Positions 35,178 to 43,863 of a stretch of 64,000 nucleotides of DNA are shown piece after piece. The DNA comes from JACMNW01 sp031406155. GTDB taxonomy: Bacteria > Pseudomonadota > Alphaproteobacteria > Rhodobacterales > Rhodobacteraceae. Each line of letters starts with the position of its first letter. The first letter of the stretch is position 1. Below the pieces are notes generated by a model. The model had not been told where the DNA came from, did no database searches, and saw only the letters and a list, made by a program, of their open reading frames with translations. The stretch covers positions 62,001-126,000 of the forward strand of contig JANOGW010000012.1 in NCBI GenBank assembly GCA_031406155.1, read 5' to 3'. The position numbers were made by a program, and so were the translations under genes.

Positions 35178-36092
35178 TCAGCGGTTGCGCCAGGCGGTGG
35201 CAATATAGGTTGCCGTCATCAGATCCAGATGCGCGCCGCCGCCGTTTTTGGCGATGGTGATCTGATCGTCGCTGGTGCGAGTGAAGCTGCCCGGTGCGAT
35301 GTCGTAGAAATCGGCGATGATGTCGGTTTCCTTGATGATGCCGCGCGCGATGGGGTCTTTCAACTCGCCTACGTGGTGGATGGTGGTGGCGCGGCTGTCT
35401 ACGAAAATGGCGGCGCGGCGCAGGGCGTCATCATCAACTTCGCGCATGTCGGGGCGGTAGGCGCCGATCAGATCGAGGTGCTGGCCGGGGCGCAGCCATG
35501 CGCCATGGATCAGCGGTGTCGTGCTCATGGTGGCGGTGCAGATGATGTCGGCGTTTTCGACGGCAGTTTGTAGGCTTTCTGTGGCGGTAACGCGGGGGTC
35601 GTTGGCCATGGCGAGGGCCGCGCCGGGGCTGCGGTTCCAGACGGTGAAGCGGGCATCGGGGAACTGGCTGGAATAGGCCTCGATCATCGATCGCGCCACG
35701 GTGCCCGCACCGACCAGCAGGATATTGCGGCTGTCCTTGCGGGCAAGGCGGCTGGCGGACAGCAGGCTGTCGCCGGCGGTTTTCCATTTGGTAACGAGGT
35801 GAAAATCGACCAGCGCGTTCAACTCGCCGGTTTTGTCGTCGAACAGATTGACTGCACCGTTGACCGACGGTTTGCCGAGGGCGGCATTGCCGGGGTGGAT
35901 GGTGGCGACCTTGACCAAGGACCCCAGCCCATCAATCCACGCGGCGCGGTCAAGGATGGTGTCTTTGCCGCGATATAGGAAAAGATCGGCGATTTCGGCG
36001 CGGGGCAGGCGGTGACCCGCCTCTATCGCCGCCATCAGGCCGGGCCATGTCAGGTGCGCCTCGGCATCTTTCGGGACAATCTCGATGGTCAT
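35178..36092 (-). CDS. Ornithine cyclodeaminase / mu-crystallin family protein
   Basis: About 304 residues. The mid-protein Rossmann motif LLVGAGTVARSMIEAY binds NAD(P), and DICTATMSTTPLIHG-like and LDLIGAYRPDMREVDD segments are typical of the family. Members include ornithine cyclodeaminase, alanine dehydrogenase and delta1-pyrroline-2-carboxylate reductase, so the exact reaction is open. ATG 36092 follows GGAGGCGGGCCT and overlaps the HAD gene stop by four bases. Confidence 0.85.
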   Translation of the reverse strand: MTIEIVPKDAEAHLTWPGLMAAIEAGHRLPRAEIADLFLYRGKDTILDRAAWIDGLGSLVKVATIHPGNAALGKPSVNGAVNLFDDKTGELNALVDFHLVTKWKTAGDSLLSASRLARKDSRNILLVGAGTVARSMIEAYSSQFPDARFTVWNRSPGAALAMANDPRVTATESLQTAVENADIICTATMSTTPLIHGAWLRPGQHLDLIGAYRPDMREVDDDALRRAAIFVDSRATTIHHVGELKDPIARGIIKETDIIADFYDIAPGSFTRTSDDQITIAKNGGGAHLDLMTATYIATAWRNR

Positions 36093-36715
36093 AGGCCCGC
36101 CTCCGTGGGTGTCAGCAGCCCTGCGGCGACCAGCCTCTGCGCCCAACCTTTAGGGCCGTCGAACAGATGCCCGCCCCAACCGCGTGCCAACGCTGCATCG
36201 ATGTTCTCGGCCTTGTCATCGACGAACAGCAACCGGTCGGGCGGAATGCCGCAATCGCGCTCTACGACCTCATAAATCGCTGGATAGGGCTTGATCACCC
36301 CCAGTTCGCCCGACACATAGGCGCGGTCGAACTCGTTCAGGAAATCGTACTGCGCGCGGGCGATGGTGATCGTCTCGCGGCCAAAGTTGCTAAGCGCGAA
36401 AACCGGAATGCCCTTGGCCTGCAAGGTTCGTAGCAAGACCACCGAACCGAGGATGACGGGCGTCACCATGTCGACCCAGTCATCATGCCACCAGCGGATC
36501 TCGGTTGCCCAGCCGGGATGCGCCTCGGCCAGATCATAGATGGTGGCGCGAAACGGCGCGCCTGCATCCACCGAGAGGTTGGCGGCATGGATCGCCACTT
36601 CGGCCATGAAACGCCGGCGGCGTTCAGGGCCGATACGGGCGTCATAGAACCGCTCTGGCTGCCATTCGATCAGCACATTGCCGATGTCAAAGATCACCGC
36701 TTGGGGCTGCAACAT
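36089..36715 (-). CDS. HAD-superfamily hydrolase (YihX-like)
   Basis: About 208 residues. Motif I is VIFDIGNVLIEW, with Gly replacing the second Asp, as in the YihX-type sugar-phosphate phosphatases. Motif II is ALSNFG, and motif IV LLFVDDKAENIDAA. ATG at 36715 has GAAGGAAAGA upstream. Start overlaps the end of the DMT permease gene by 29 bases. Cytosolic phosphatase; substrate unknown. Confidence 0.83.
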   Translation of the reverse strand: MLQPQAVIFDIGNVLIEWQPERFYDARIGPERRRRFMAEVAIHAANLSVDAGAPFRATIYDLAEAHPGWATEIRWWHDDWVDMVTPVILGSVVLLRTLQAKGIPVFALSNFGRETITIARAQYDFLNEFDRAYVSGELGVIKPYPAIYEVVERDCGIPPDRLLFVDDKAENIDAALARGWGGHLFDGPKGWAQRLVAAGLLTPTEAGL

Positions 36716-37649
36716 CCACGTCTTTCCTTCGAACGGTTTCACGCCACAACGTATAAAGACCGGCGCCGCAGATAAGCGCAATCCCTGCCCAGCCGATTAG
36801 GTCTGGCGAGGTCCCGAAGAACATCACGCCCCAGAAAACGGCTAACGGCATGCCGACATATTCAAAGGGCGCGACAAGAGATGCCTCGGTCGTGCGATAG
36901 GCCTGCGTGGTCATCATTCCGCCGATACTGACAGCCAGTCCCGTCGCCAGAAAAGCCCACCAATCCGCCTGCGCAGGAACGACCCAAGGTCTGAACAAGA
37001 ACGCCAGGGATGCGTTTGAAGACCCGGAAAGATGGCCATCACCAACCCAGATACCCATGGTCGTGCTGACAACGATGAAACCTGTCTGCACGAAGAACGC
37101 CAGCGTCATGGCACTTTCCGTTGTCCGCATGTTACGGGTCATCATGTGGCTGCCCGCATAGCAAAGCGCCGAGATCAGCACAAGGATTGCGGCAGGCTGG
37201 ATGACGCCGGTACCGGGCCGCACCATGATGATCACCCCCAGCATGCCAACCGCCACCGCAGCCCAGCGGCGATATCCCACGGTTTCGTGCAAGACCACCG
37301 CCGACATCAGGGTGACGAACAGCGGGGCTACGAAAGCGGTCGCGACGGCATCGGCCAACGGCAAGGCTGCCAGCCCCAGAAAGTAGGTTACGTTCGAAAT
37401 CATGATGATGCTGACACGAAACAGATGCGCGCGCGGGCGGCGGGTCAGCAGTTGGGCAAACCCCGTGCCTGAAACCTTGATCACCAGAAGCACGATCGCC
37501 ATTCCGACCATGGCCCGGGTCAGGATCACCTGATGCAGGGCGTAGTCGCCTGACAGGAACTTGATCGCAAGGTCATTCACCGACAACACGAGTGCGCCGC
37601 CGATGGCAAGCAAGATGCCCTTGATCGGGGCTGTCGGAGCGTCTGTCAT
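36687..37649 (-). CDS. EamA/DMT-family permease, copy 3
   Basis: About 320 residues with ten helices. It has the MTDAPTAPIKGILLAIG N-terminus, ADAVATAFVAPLFVTLMSAV and APFEYVGMPLAVFWGVMFF of the DMT fold. It differs clearly from the two plus-strand copies, so it is a separate family member. It is followed by the HAD gene with overlap. Substrate unknown. Confidence 0.85.
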   Translation of the reverse strand: MTDAPTAPIKGILLAIGGALVLSVNDLAIKFLSGDYALHQVILTRAMVGMAIVLLVIKVSGTGFAQLLTRRPRAHLFRVSIIMISNVTYFLGLAALPLADAVATAFVAPLFVTLMSAVVLHETVGYRRWAAVAVGMLGVIIMVRPGTGVIQPAAILVLISALCYAGSHMMTRNMRTTESAMTLAFFVQTGFIVVSTTMGIWVGDGHLSGSSNASLAFLFRPWVVPAQADWWAFLATGLAVSIGGMMTTQAYRTTEASLVAPFEYVGMPLAVFWGVMFFGTSPDLIGWAGIALICGAGLYTLWRETVRRKDVDVAAPSGDL

Positions 37650-37686
37650 GGTGCCATGTCGCCCGCACAACGGGCGCAAATCTGTC

Positions 37687-37709
37687 CTGCCGCCGACATG
37701 CGGCGGCAG
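37687..37709 (-). terminator. Hairpin after the DUF188 gene
   Basis: CTGCCGCCG (37687-37695) and CGGCGGCAG (37701-37709) form a 9-bp stem around ACATG, between the DUF188 stop and the DMT permease start on the minus strand. No T-run follows, so it may only slow transcription. Confidence 0.45.
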
Positions 37710-37721
37710 GTCGTCGCCTGA

Positions 37722-38177
37722 TTACCCACGCGCCGCCCGGATCACCCGTTCCAATACCTCCAAAAACCGCGAACGGTCGGCTTTCGAGTACGGCTTGCCG
37801 CCGCCCATGCGGAACGGATCTGCCTCGCGCAGGTCGGCCATCAGATCGCGGGTAGCAAGGACATTGCCGATGTTGGCTCGGGTCAGCTCTTCGCCATTGT
37901 GTTTCAGCACGCGGGCACCGGCGGCGACGCATTTCGCTGCCAGGGGAATATCGCCGGTGACCACCACGTCGCCGGGGCCGGCGCGTTCGGCGATCCATTT
38001 ATCGGCCTCGTCCGGGCCGTCGGCCACGAAGACCGATTCTACCAATGGGTTGGGCGACGGGCGGATGCCGCCGTTTGACACCAGAACCATCCGCATGCGG
38101 TGCCGGGTGGCCACGCGTTCCGCCTCGGCCTTGACCGGGCAGGCGTCGGCGTCGATGTATATGGTGCCCTCAGCCAT
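37722..38177 (-). CDS. YaiI/YqxD family (UPF0178, DUF188) protein
   Basis: 151 residues. It begins with MAEGTIYIDADACPVK, has VFVADGPDEADKWI and VVTGDIPLAAKC, and ends with GGGKPYSKADRSRFLEVL. These are features of the DUF188 family, a PIN/NYN-like nuclease-related fold with conserved Asp residues. The true activity of the family is unknown. Start overlaps the stop of fghA by eight bases. Confidence 0.92.
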   Translation of the reverse strand: MAEGTIYIDADACPVKAEAERVATRHRMRMVLVSNGGIRPSPNPLVESVFVADGPDEADKWIAERAGPGDVVVTGDIPLAAKCVAAGARVLKHNGEELTRANIGNVLATRDLMADLREADPFRMGGGKPYSKADRSRFLEVLERVIRAARG

Positions 38178-39000
38178 ACAGCGCCTCGGAATGGAAGGTC
38201 ATGTGATCTTCCATGAAGGTCGAGACAAAGAAATAGCTGTGGTCATAGCCCTTTTGCATCCGGAAGGCAGCGTTCTGGCGGCGGGCCATGATGGTTTCGG
38301 CCAATGCTTCGGGTTGCAGCAGGTCCAGGAACTGGTCGGCGGCCCCCTGATCAATCAGCATCGGGCCGTCGAAGCCGCGCTTTTTCATCAGCAGGGTTGC
38401 ATCATGGGCCGCCCATTTCGCCTGATCCATACCCAGATAGGCGGTGAATTGTTTGCGGCCCCAGTCGCTGGTGGCCGGATGCGCGATGGGGGCAAAGGCT
38501 GAAACTGACCGGAAGCGGCCGGGAAAGCTCATCGCGATGGTCAGCGCACCATGGCCGCCCATCGAATGCCCGGTGATGGATTGCGCCTCTTCGGCCAGCG
38601 GAAACGCCTTGAAAAGGGTTTGTGGTAATTCTTCGGTCACATAATCCCACATCCTGAAATTTCTGGCCCATTGGCCCTCGGTGGCGTTCACATAGAACCC
38701 GGCCCCTTGGCCCATATCAAAGGCGGCATCGTCGGGCACGCCCGGGCCGCGCGGGCTGGTATCGGGAAACACGACCGCTACGCCATGATCTGATGCCCAG
38801 CGTTGCGCGCCGGATTTGATCATGGCGTTTTCGTGGGTGCAGCCAAGCCCCGACAAAAACCAGATCACCGGCACAGCCCCTTCCTCTGCCTCCTCTGGCA
38901 GGAACAGCCCGAAGGTCATTTCGCCACCACAAGCGGCAGAGCGATGCGAATACACGCCTTGCACACCGCCAAAGGCGCGGTTTTCCGAAATCGTCTTCAT
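38170..39000 (-). CDS. fghA: S-formylglutathione hydrolase
   Basis: 276 residues. It hydrolyses S-formylglutathione to formate and glutathione in formaldehyde detoxification. An alpha/beta hydrolase with the nucleophile elbow GHSMGGHGAL, oxyanion region LSGLGCTHENAMIKSG, and the catalytic Asp and His in the C-terminus (MLIDQGAADQFL, GYDHSYFFVSTF). ATG at 39000 has AAGGATGATGCC upstream. No S-hydroxymethylglutathione dehydrogenase gene is adjacent. Confidence 0.93.
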   Translation of the reverse strand: MKTISENRAFGGVQGVYSHRSAACGGEMTFGLFLPEEAEEGAVPVIWFLSGLGCTHENAMIKSGAQRWASDHGVAVVFPDTSPRGPGVPDDAAFDMGQGAGFYVNATEGQWARNFRMWDYVTEELPQTLFKAFPLAEEAQSITGHSMGGHGALTIAMSFPGRFRSVSAFAPIAHPATSDWGRKQFTAYLGMDQAKWAAHDATLLMKKRGFDGPMLIDQGAADQFLDLLQPEALAETIMARRQNAAFRMQKGYDHSYFFVSTFMEDHMTFHSEALYG

Positions 39001-39121
39001 GGCATCATCCTTCATCGTCGGGGCAGTTGCGCGGGTCTTGTAATTCACGACGGCACAAGTATCCACGGGGGAAGGGGTGCGGGGAGGGGGCAGTCAGCCC
39101 TCTCCCCGCCGGCATCGGCCA

Positions 39122-39814
39122 TCAACGGAAAATGGTCAGAATATCGTCCAGCGGTTTCTTCCGTTTTGCCACGGCCGGCACCGTCGCATCGGGGGCCGGA
39201 TAGCCGACGGGCAGGATCATCACCGGTTTTTCCGACGCCGGCCTGCCGCACATTTCGCCGAGGAATTTCATCGGATTGGGGGTGTGTTCCAGACAGACCA
39301 GCCCGGCATGATGCAGCGCCGTGATCAACATGCCAGTGGCGATGCCAACGCTTTCGGGAACATAATAATTCTTGTAGCGGTTGCCATCCGCCGTCATGCC
39401 ATAGCGCTGGGCAAAGACCACGATCAGCCAGGGCGCGTCGGTCAGGTGCGGTTTGTTCACACCGGTGCCGATGGGTTCAAGGGCGGCCAGCCATTCATCG
39501 CCGCCACCACCTTGATAAAACGCGCGCTCTTCGTCTTCGGCGGCGTCGCGGATGCGGGATTTCATCGCGTGCTCGGCGATGGCGACGAAGTGCCATGGCT
39601 GATGATTGGCCCCCGAAGGTGCCGTTGCCGCAGCCTGAATGCAGGCGGTGATCACCGCCTCGGGCACAGGGCGGATGGAATACTGCCGCACCGAATGGCG
39701 CTTTTTCATATAGTCGCGAAACGCCTCGGCGGCCGTTTGCGCGGCACCGTCGGGCAGTTGCACCCTGTCTGGCAACGGCAATGGCTGGTACGTTACTTCG
39801 CCTTTGCGATACAT
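39122..39814 (-). CDS. Nitroreductase-family flavoprotein
   Basis: 230 residues. It has KKRHSVRQYSIRPVPEAVI (FMN-binding Arg-x-Ser region), APSGANHQPWHFVAI, and a C-terminal GMLITALHHAGLVCLEHTP segment. Family members reduce nitro compounds or quinones with NAD(P)H. The gene lies one base downstream of the mbfA stop, so the two are probably co-transcribed. Natural substrate unknown. Confidence 0.88.
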   Translation of the reverse strand: MYRKGEVTYQPLPLPDRVQLPDGAAQTAAEAFRDYMKKRHSVRQYSIRPVPEAVITACIQAAATAPSGANHQPWHFVAIAEHAMKSRIRDAAEDEERAFYQGGGGDEWLAALEPIGTGVNKPHLTDAPWLIVVFAQRYGMTADGNRYKNYYVPESVGIATGMLITALHHAGLVCLEHTPNPMKFLGEMCGRPASEKPVMILPVGYPAPDATVPAVAKRKKPLDDILTIFR

Positions 39815-39815
39815 C

Positions 39816-40793
39816 TCAGCCGCCCCCGATCAATGCCCCTGCGGCAAAGACCAAAGCACCACCGACAACCACCTGCAAGGCCGCGCGCAGGAACGGCGTT
39901 TCCAGAAAGCGGTTCTGGATCCACGCGATTGCCCACAATTCGACAAACACCACCACCATGGCGATGGTTGTCGCCGTCCAGAAATCGGGGATCAGATAGG
40001 GCAGTGCATGGCCCATGCCGCCAAGCGTGGTCATCACACCCGAGGCCAGCCCGCGTTTCCACGGGCTACCCCTGCCAGACAACACGCCGTCATCATGCGC
40101 CGCTTCGGTAAACCCCATCGATATCCCCGCCCCGACCGAGGCGGCGGTGCCGACCAGAAACGTGGTCCATGTGTCTTGCGTGGCAAAGGCGGTGGCAAAA
40201 ATCGGCGCGAGGGTGGAAACGGACCCGTCCATCAGCCCTGCAAGGCCCGGCTGCACCCAGGTCAGAATGAACTGACGCTTGGCACCCTTGTCTTCAGCGG
40301 CGCGTGTATCATCGCCCAGATGCTCGGCGGCAAGCTCGCCCGCACGGGTCTGGTGACCTGCCTCTGCCGCCGCCAGATCACCCAGCAATTTGCGGGTGGC
40401 AGCGTCGGTTGTGCGGGCCGCTGCCTGCTCGTAGAACTTGCGCGCCTGATCCTCCATCGCCTCGGCTTCTGACCGGATGCGGTCCAGCGACAGGTTTTCG
40501 ACCAACCACACCGGGGAACGTGCGTAAAAACCCGCAACATGTTCACGCCGGATCAGCGGAATGACATCACCGAACCGCACTTGATGCAGATCGATCAGCC
40601 GATTGCGATGGCCGTCCTCCTCGGCAGCCATGCCGGTGAAGACGGCGGCTGATGACGGATAATCCGCCAGAAGCCGCGCAGCATAGCCCCGATAGATCCG
40701 GGCGTCATCCTCCTCCGACGAGATCGCAAGCGCCAGCACCTCCTGCTCGCTAAGATTGGCAAAGCGCCGCCTGTTGCCGAAGCCGGGGATCAT
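39816..40793 (-). CDS. mbfA: Ferritin-like/CCC1-type iron exporter (membrane-bound ferritin A)
   Basis: 325 residues. The N-terminal 150 residues are a ferritin/rubrerythrin-like domain (ISSEEDDARIYRGYA, AAEEDGHRN and DQARKFYEQ carry Glu and His ligands). The C-terminal half is a VIT1/CCC1-type membrane domain with five helices (GLAGLMDGSVSTLAP, GFTEAAHDDG). This two-domain architecture is MbfA, a known iron exporter protecting against iron and peroxide in Agrobacterium and Bradyrhizobium. An Irr-like box lies just before it. Confidence 0.9.
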   Translation of the reverse strand: MIPGFGNRRRFANLSEQEVLALAISSEEDDARIYRGYAARLLADYPSSAAVFTGMAAEEDGHRNRLIDLHQVRFGDVIPLIRREHVAGFYARSPVWLVENLSLDRIRSEAEAMEDQARKFYEQAAARTTDAATRKLLGDLAAAEAGHQTRAGELAAEHLGDDTRAAEDKGAKRQFILTWVQPGLAGLMDGSVSTLAPIFATAFATQDTWTTFLVGTAASVGAGISMGFTEAAHDDGVLSGRGSPWKRGLASGVMTTLGGMGHALPYLIPDFWTATTIAMVVVFVELWAIAWIQNRFLETPFLRAALQVVVGGALVFAAGALIGGG

Positions 40794-40805
40794 GAAAGCC
40801 TCCGA

Positions 40806-40824
40806 GATTGGAATGGTTCTAATC
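40806..40824 (-). promoter_or_regulatory. Irr-type iron control element (ICE-like) upstream of mbfA
   Basis: GATTGGAATGGTTCTAATC is a 19-base near-palindrome with one mismatch. It fits the TTNGAA-N3-TTCTAA pattern reported for Irr boxes in alphaproteobacteria. It lies 12 bases before the mbfA start, on top of the expected promoter, so repression by Irr at low iron is likely. Confidence 0.6.
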
Positions 40825-40864
40825 TAGGGGACTGGCTGGGGGAGGCAAGGGCGGAGTTGGGGTG

Positions 40865-41521
40865 TCAGGGAGTTTTCAGGGTGACGAGAGTTGACTTACT
40901 TTGCCCGCTCAAGATGTAGAGATCAGACATTGACTGCAAGTAGGCACGCCACGTCGTTTTTCCTGTTTGCGCCTTTACAGTGCCATTTTTCATTTGGCAG
41001 CCAATCGCCTGTAGCGTCAGCCCTGATTTTGTTGATCGAAGAAGTCCGTGTAGTTTCTGGTCTAAATCAGACAGTGCCTTTGCCTTGATCACCCCAGTCG
41101 GCAGGCTTAGTGTTTTTGGGGCCGGCTTTGGCTTTCCCGCCCATTCAACCTGCATCCCGATTTCGCGCAAGTGTGCGACCAATGGGCCGAAATCCCGATC
41201 ATCTGACATGATGAAAAAATGCGTTGCAAGGCCGCGATGCGCGATATCCATCGCACCGATTACAAGGTGTATGTCGGCGCGGTTCTTACCTGCTGTTGTG
41301 GTGCAATGGATCGCCAGATACTCCGTTTCACCAGCCCAGTCTTTGTGCAATCCAATATCAGCATAGACGCGGCGAATGACTGAATTGCCAAGGTTTGTCG
41401 CCTTTTCTTCGATCCAGGAAAGGGCGCTGTGAGGGACATTGTCGCCATCCACCAAAATAGCGACGCGTGGTCTTTGCGCGATGATTAAATGGAGGTTGGA
41501 CGGAGTTGAAAGATCGTTCAT
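40865..41521 (-). CDS. NYN-domain putative RNase with C-terminal winged-helix-like region
   Basis: 218 residues. Residues 15-135 are an NYN (PIN-like) domain: VAILVDGDNVPHS, RVYADIG, RADIHLVIGAMDIAH and FIMSDDRDFGPLVAHLRE hold the catalytic Asp residues. After a KPKPAPKT linker a second region (LHGLLRSTKSGLTLQAIG, then KTTWRAYLQ) resembles an OST-HTH/LOTUS helix bundle. NYN proteins cut RNA. No toxin partner is adjacent. Its GC content is lower than that of folC next door. Confidence 0.72.
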   Translation of the reverse strand: MNDLSTPSNLHLIIAQRPRVAILVDGDNVPHSALSWIEEKATNLGNSVIRRVYADIGLHKDWAGETEYLAIHCTTTAGKNRADIHLVIGAMDIAHRGLATHFFIMSDDRDFGPLVAHLREIGMQVEWAGKPKPAPKTLSLPTGVIKAKALSDLDQKLHGLLRSTKSGLTLQAIGCQMKNGTVKAQTGKTTWRAYLQSMSDLYILSGQSKSTLVTLKTP

Positions 41522-41586
41522 GGGTAAACTCGGACGTTATTATTCCACCAAGTTTTTCTGACAACTAAGGCAGTTTGATGACTGCC

Positions 41587-42852
41587 CTACCCGTTTTCCC
41601 GCAACACCGATCCGGCGAGGTAGAGTGAGCCGCAGATCAACACGCGGGCTTGGGGCGCGTTGGCCGCGATGGTGGCCAATGCCGCGGCCACCGATGGGGC
41701 TACGGCGGCGTCCATGCCTGCGGCGAGTGCCGCGTCCCGCGTCACTTCGGCGGGCAGGGTGTTTGCCTCGCCGGGAATGGACACGGCGTACAGGCACACG
41801 GCCTGTGTGGCCATGGGTGCCAGATAGCCCGCGATATCCTTGGTGTTCAGCATGCCGCAGATCAGGTGGGTTTCACGCTTTGGCATACGGGCAAGCGTGG
41901 CGGCGATGGCCTGGCCACCGGCGGGGTTGTGGCCACCGTCCAACCACAGCTCCACCCCCGGTGCGGCATCAATCAGCGGACCATGCCGCAGGCGCTGCAT
42001 GCGGGCGGGCCAGTAGGCCCTGGTCACCGCAGCCTCGGGGTCGCCCGTACCCAGATGGCGCAGCGCCATGATCGCGGCGCCGGCGTTTTCGATCTGGTGT
42101 GGGCCGGGAAGGTTGGGCAGGGGCAAATCCAACAGCCCGTTGTCATCCTGGAAGATCAGCCGCCCGCGATCTTCGAAGGCGTGCCAGTGCTGGCCGTGCA
42201 CCAACAGCGGCGCACCAAGGCGCGCGGCACGTGCCTCTATCACCGCCAACCCATCGGGGTGCTGCGGGCCGACGACGCAAGGCACGCCGCGCTTGAGGAT
42301 ACCGGCTTTCTCACCGGCAATTTCGGGCAGGGTATCGCCAAGGTATTGCTGATGATCAAGGCTGACCGGCGTGATGATGGTCAGGGCGGGGTGATCCACC
42401 ACATTGGTGCAATCCAAGCGCCCGCCAAGGCCCACCTCCAGCAGCGTCCAATCGGCCGGTGTCCGGGCAAAGGCCAGAAACGCCGCACAGGTGGTGATTT
42501 CAAAGAAGGTGATGTTGTCTGTGCCGTTTGCCGTCATGCACTCGTCCAGCAGTGCCGTAAGGGCGGGTTCCGAAATCAGGTCCCCGGCCAGCCGGATACG
42601 TTCATGAAATCGCGCCAGATGCGGCGAGGTATAGGCGTGAACGCGCGCGCCACCGGCTTCCAGCCCGGCCCGGATCATCGCTTGCGTCGATCCCTTGCCA
42701 TTGGTGCCCGCAATGTGGATCACGGGCGGCACTGTGCGTTCCGGGTTGCCCAGAAGGCCCAGCAGGCGGTGGACGCGGCCCATGGTCAGATCGATGACCT
42801 TGGGGTGCAACGTCATCATGCGCTGCAAAAGTGCATCAGACCCGGTCGTCAC
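41587..42852 (-). CDS. folC: Bifunctional folylpolyglutamate / dihydrofolate synthase
   Basis: 421 residues. It adds glutamates to folates and can make dihydrofolate. The ATP loop HIAGTNGKGSTQAMI lies near residue 47, followed by TSPHLARFHERI, and SLDHQQYLGDTLPEIAGEKAGI. The C-terminal GGHNPAGGQAIA also fits. The start overlaps the accD stop by four bases, so the two are coupled. Confidence 0.95.
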   Translation of the reverse strand: MTTGSDALLQRMMTLHPKVIDLTMGRVHRLLGLLGNPERTVPPVIHIAGTNGKGSTQAMIRAGLEAGGARVHAYTSPHLARFHERIRLAGDLISEPALTALLDECMTANGTDNITFFEITTCAAFLAFARTPADWTLLEVGLGGRLDCTNVVDHPALTIITPVSLDHQQYLGDTLPEIAGEKAGILKRGVPCVVGPQHPDGLAVIEARAARLGAPLLVHGQHWHAFEDRGRLIFQDDNGLLDLPLPNLPGPHQIENAGAAIMALRHLGTGDPEAAVTRAYWPARMQRLRHGPLIDAAPGVELWLDGGHNPAGGQAIAATLARMPKRETHLICGMLNTKDIAGYLAPMATQAVCLYAVSIPGEANTLPAEVTRDAALAAGMDAAVAPSVAAALATIAANAPQARVLICGSLYLAGSVLRENG

Positions 42853-43781
42853 GCCTTTGCGGCCTTTGGTGCCGGGCCAACCTCCACCGCATCAACCTCG
42901 GTGGGGGCGGGCAGATCGCCTTTGATCGCGGGCGGCATTGCCATCAGCATGCGGATCACGGTGATCAGGTCATCGCGCATCGCCTTGCGGTGGGTCACCC
43001 GGTCCAGCATGCCATGATCCAGCAGATATTCCGACCGCTGAAACCCTTCGGGCAGCTTTTCGCGGATGGTCTGTTCGATCACCCGCGTGCCGGCAAAGGC
43101 GATCAGCGCGTTGGGTTCGGCAATCTGCACGTCGCCCAGCATCGCATAAGACGCGGTAACCCCGCCGGTGGTGGGATGGGTCAGAACCACGATGTAAGGC
43201 AGCCCTGCCTCGTTCAGCATCTGCACGGCAAGCGTTGTGCGTGGCATCTGCATCAAGCCAAGGATGCCTTCTTGCATCCGCGCGCCGCCCGCTGCCGAAA
43301 ACAGCACCAGCGGCCGCTTCAGTTTGACCGCTCGTTCAGCGGCGGAAAGAATGGCGTTGCCCACATACATGCCCATGGACCCCGCCATGAAGCTGAAATC
43401 CTGCGCTGCGGCAACAATCGGCGTGCGGCCTATTTCCCCTTCGGCGACCAGCATCGCCTCCCGCTCGCCCGAGGCTTTCTGCGCAGCCTTCAGGCGGTCG
43501 GGATACCTTTTCTGATCGCGGAAATGCAGCGGGTCGGTGACCGGGTCCGGCACCTTCACCTCGATGAAAATTCCACCGTCGAACAGCGCCGTGAAGCGGT
43601 CCCTAGGCGTGATTGCCATATGATGATCACAACTGGAACAGACGTTCAGATTATCGGCCAGTTCGCGGTGAAACAGCATGGTTCCGCATTCGGTGCACTT
43701 CGTCCACAGATTTTCCGGCACCTCGCGGCGCGAAAACAGCGAATTGATCTTGGGGCGGACGTAGTTCGAAATCCAGTTCAT
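42849..43781 (-). CDS. accD: Acetyl-CoA carboxylase carboxyltransferase subunit beta
   Basis: 310 residues. It forms the carboxyltransferase of acetyl-CoA carboxylase with AccA. An N-terminal zinc ribbon (CTECG and CSSCD) precedes the crotonase-like domain with AGSMGMYVGNAI, SAAGGARMQEG and HPTTGGVTASYAMLGD. The C-terminus has PAIKGDLPAPTEV, an extension found in Rhodobacterales. In an operon with folC. Confidence 0.95.
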   Translation of the reverse strand: MNWISNYVRPKINSLFSRREVPENLWTKCTECGTMLFHRELADNLNVCSSCDHHMAITPRDRFTALFDGGIFIEVKVPDPVTDPLHFRDQKRYPDRLKAAQKASGEREAMLVAEGEIGRTPIVAAAQDFSFMAGSMGMYVGNAILSAAERAVKLKRPLVLFSAAGGARMQEGILGLMQMPRTTLAVQMLNEAGLPYIVVLTHPTTGGVTASYAMLGDVQIAEPNALIAFAGTRVIEQTIREKLPEGFQRSEYLLDHGMLDRVTHRKAMRDDLITVIRMLMAMPPAIKGDLPAPTEVDAVEVGPAPKAAKA

Positions 43782-43863
43782 GCCGGTTGCCCTTTGCGCC
43801 TGTCAGTCGGCTTTGCAGATAAGCCGCGCCTTTGGAAAATGCAATGCAGGCCATGGGCACGCC

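Noticed and set aside
41650..43017. Long plus-strand frame opposite folC and accD
   Set aside because: It is composition-driven antisense coding across two strong housekeeping genes.
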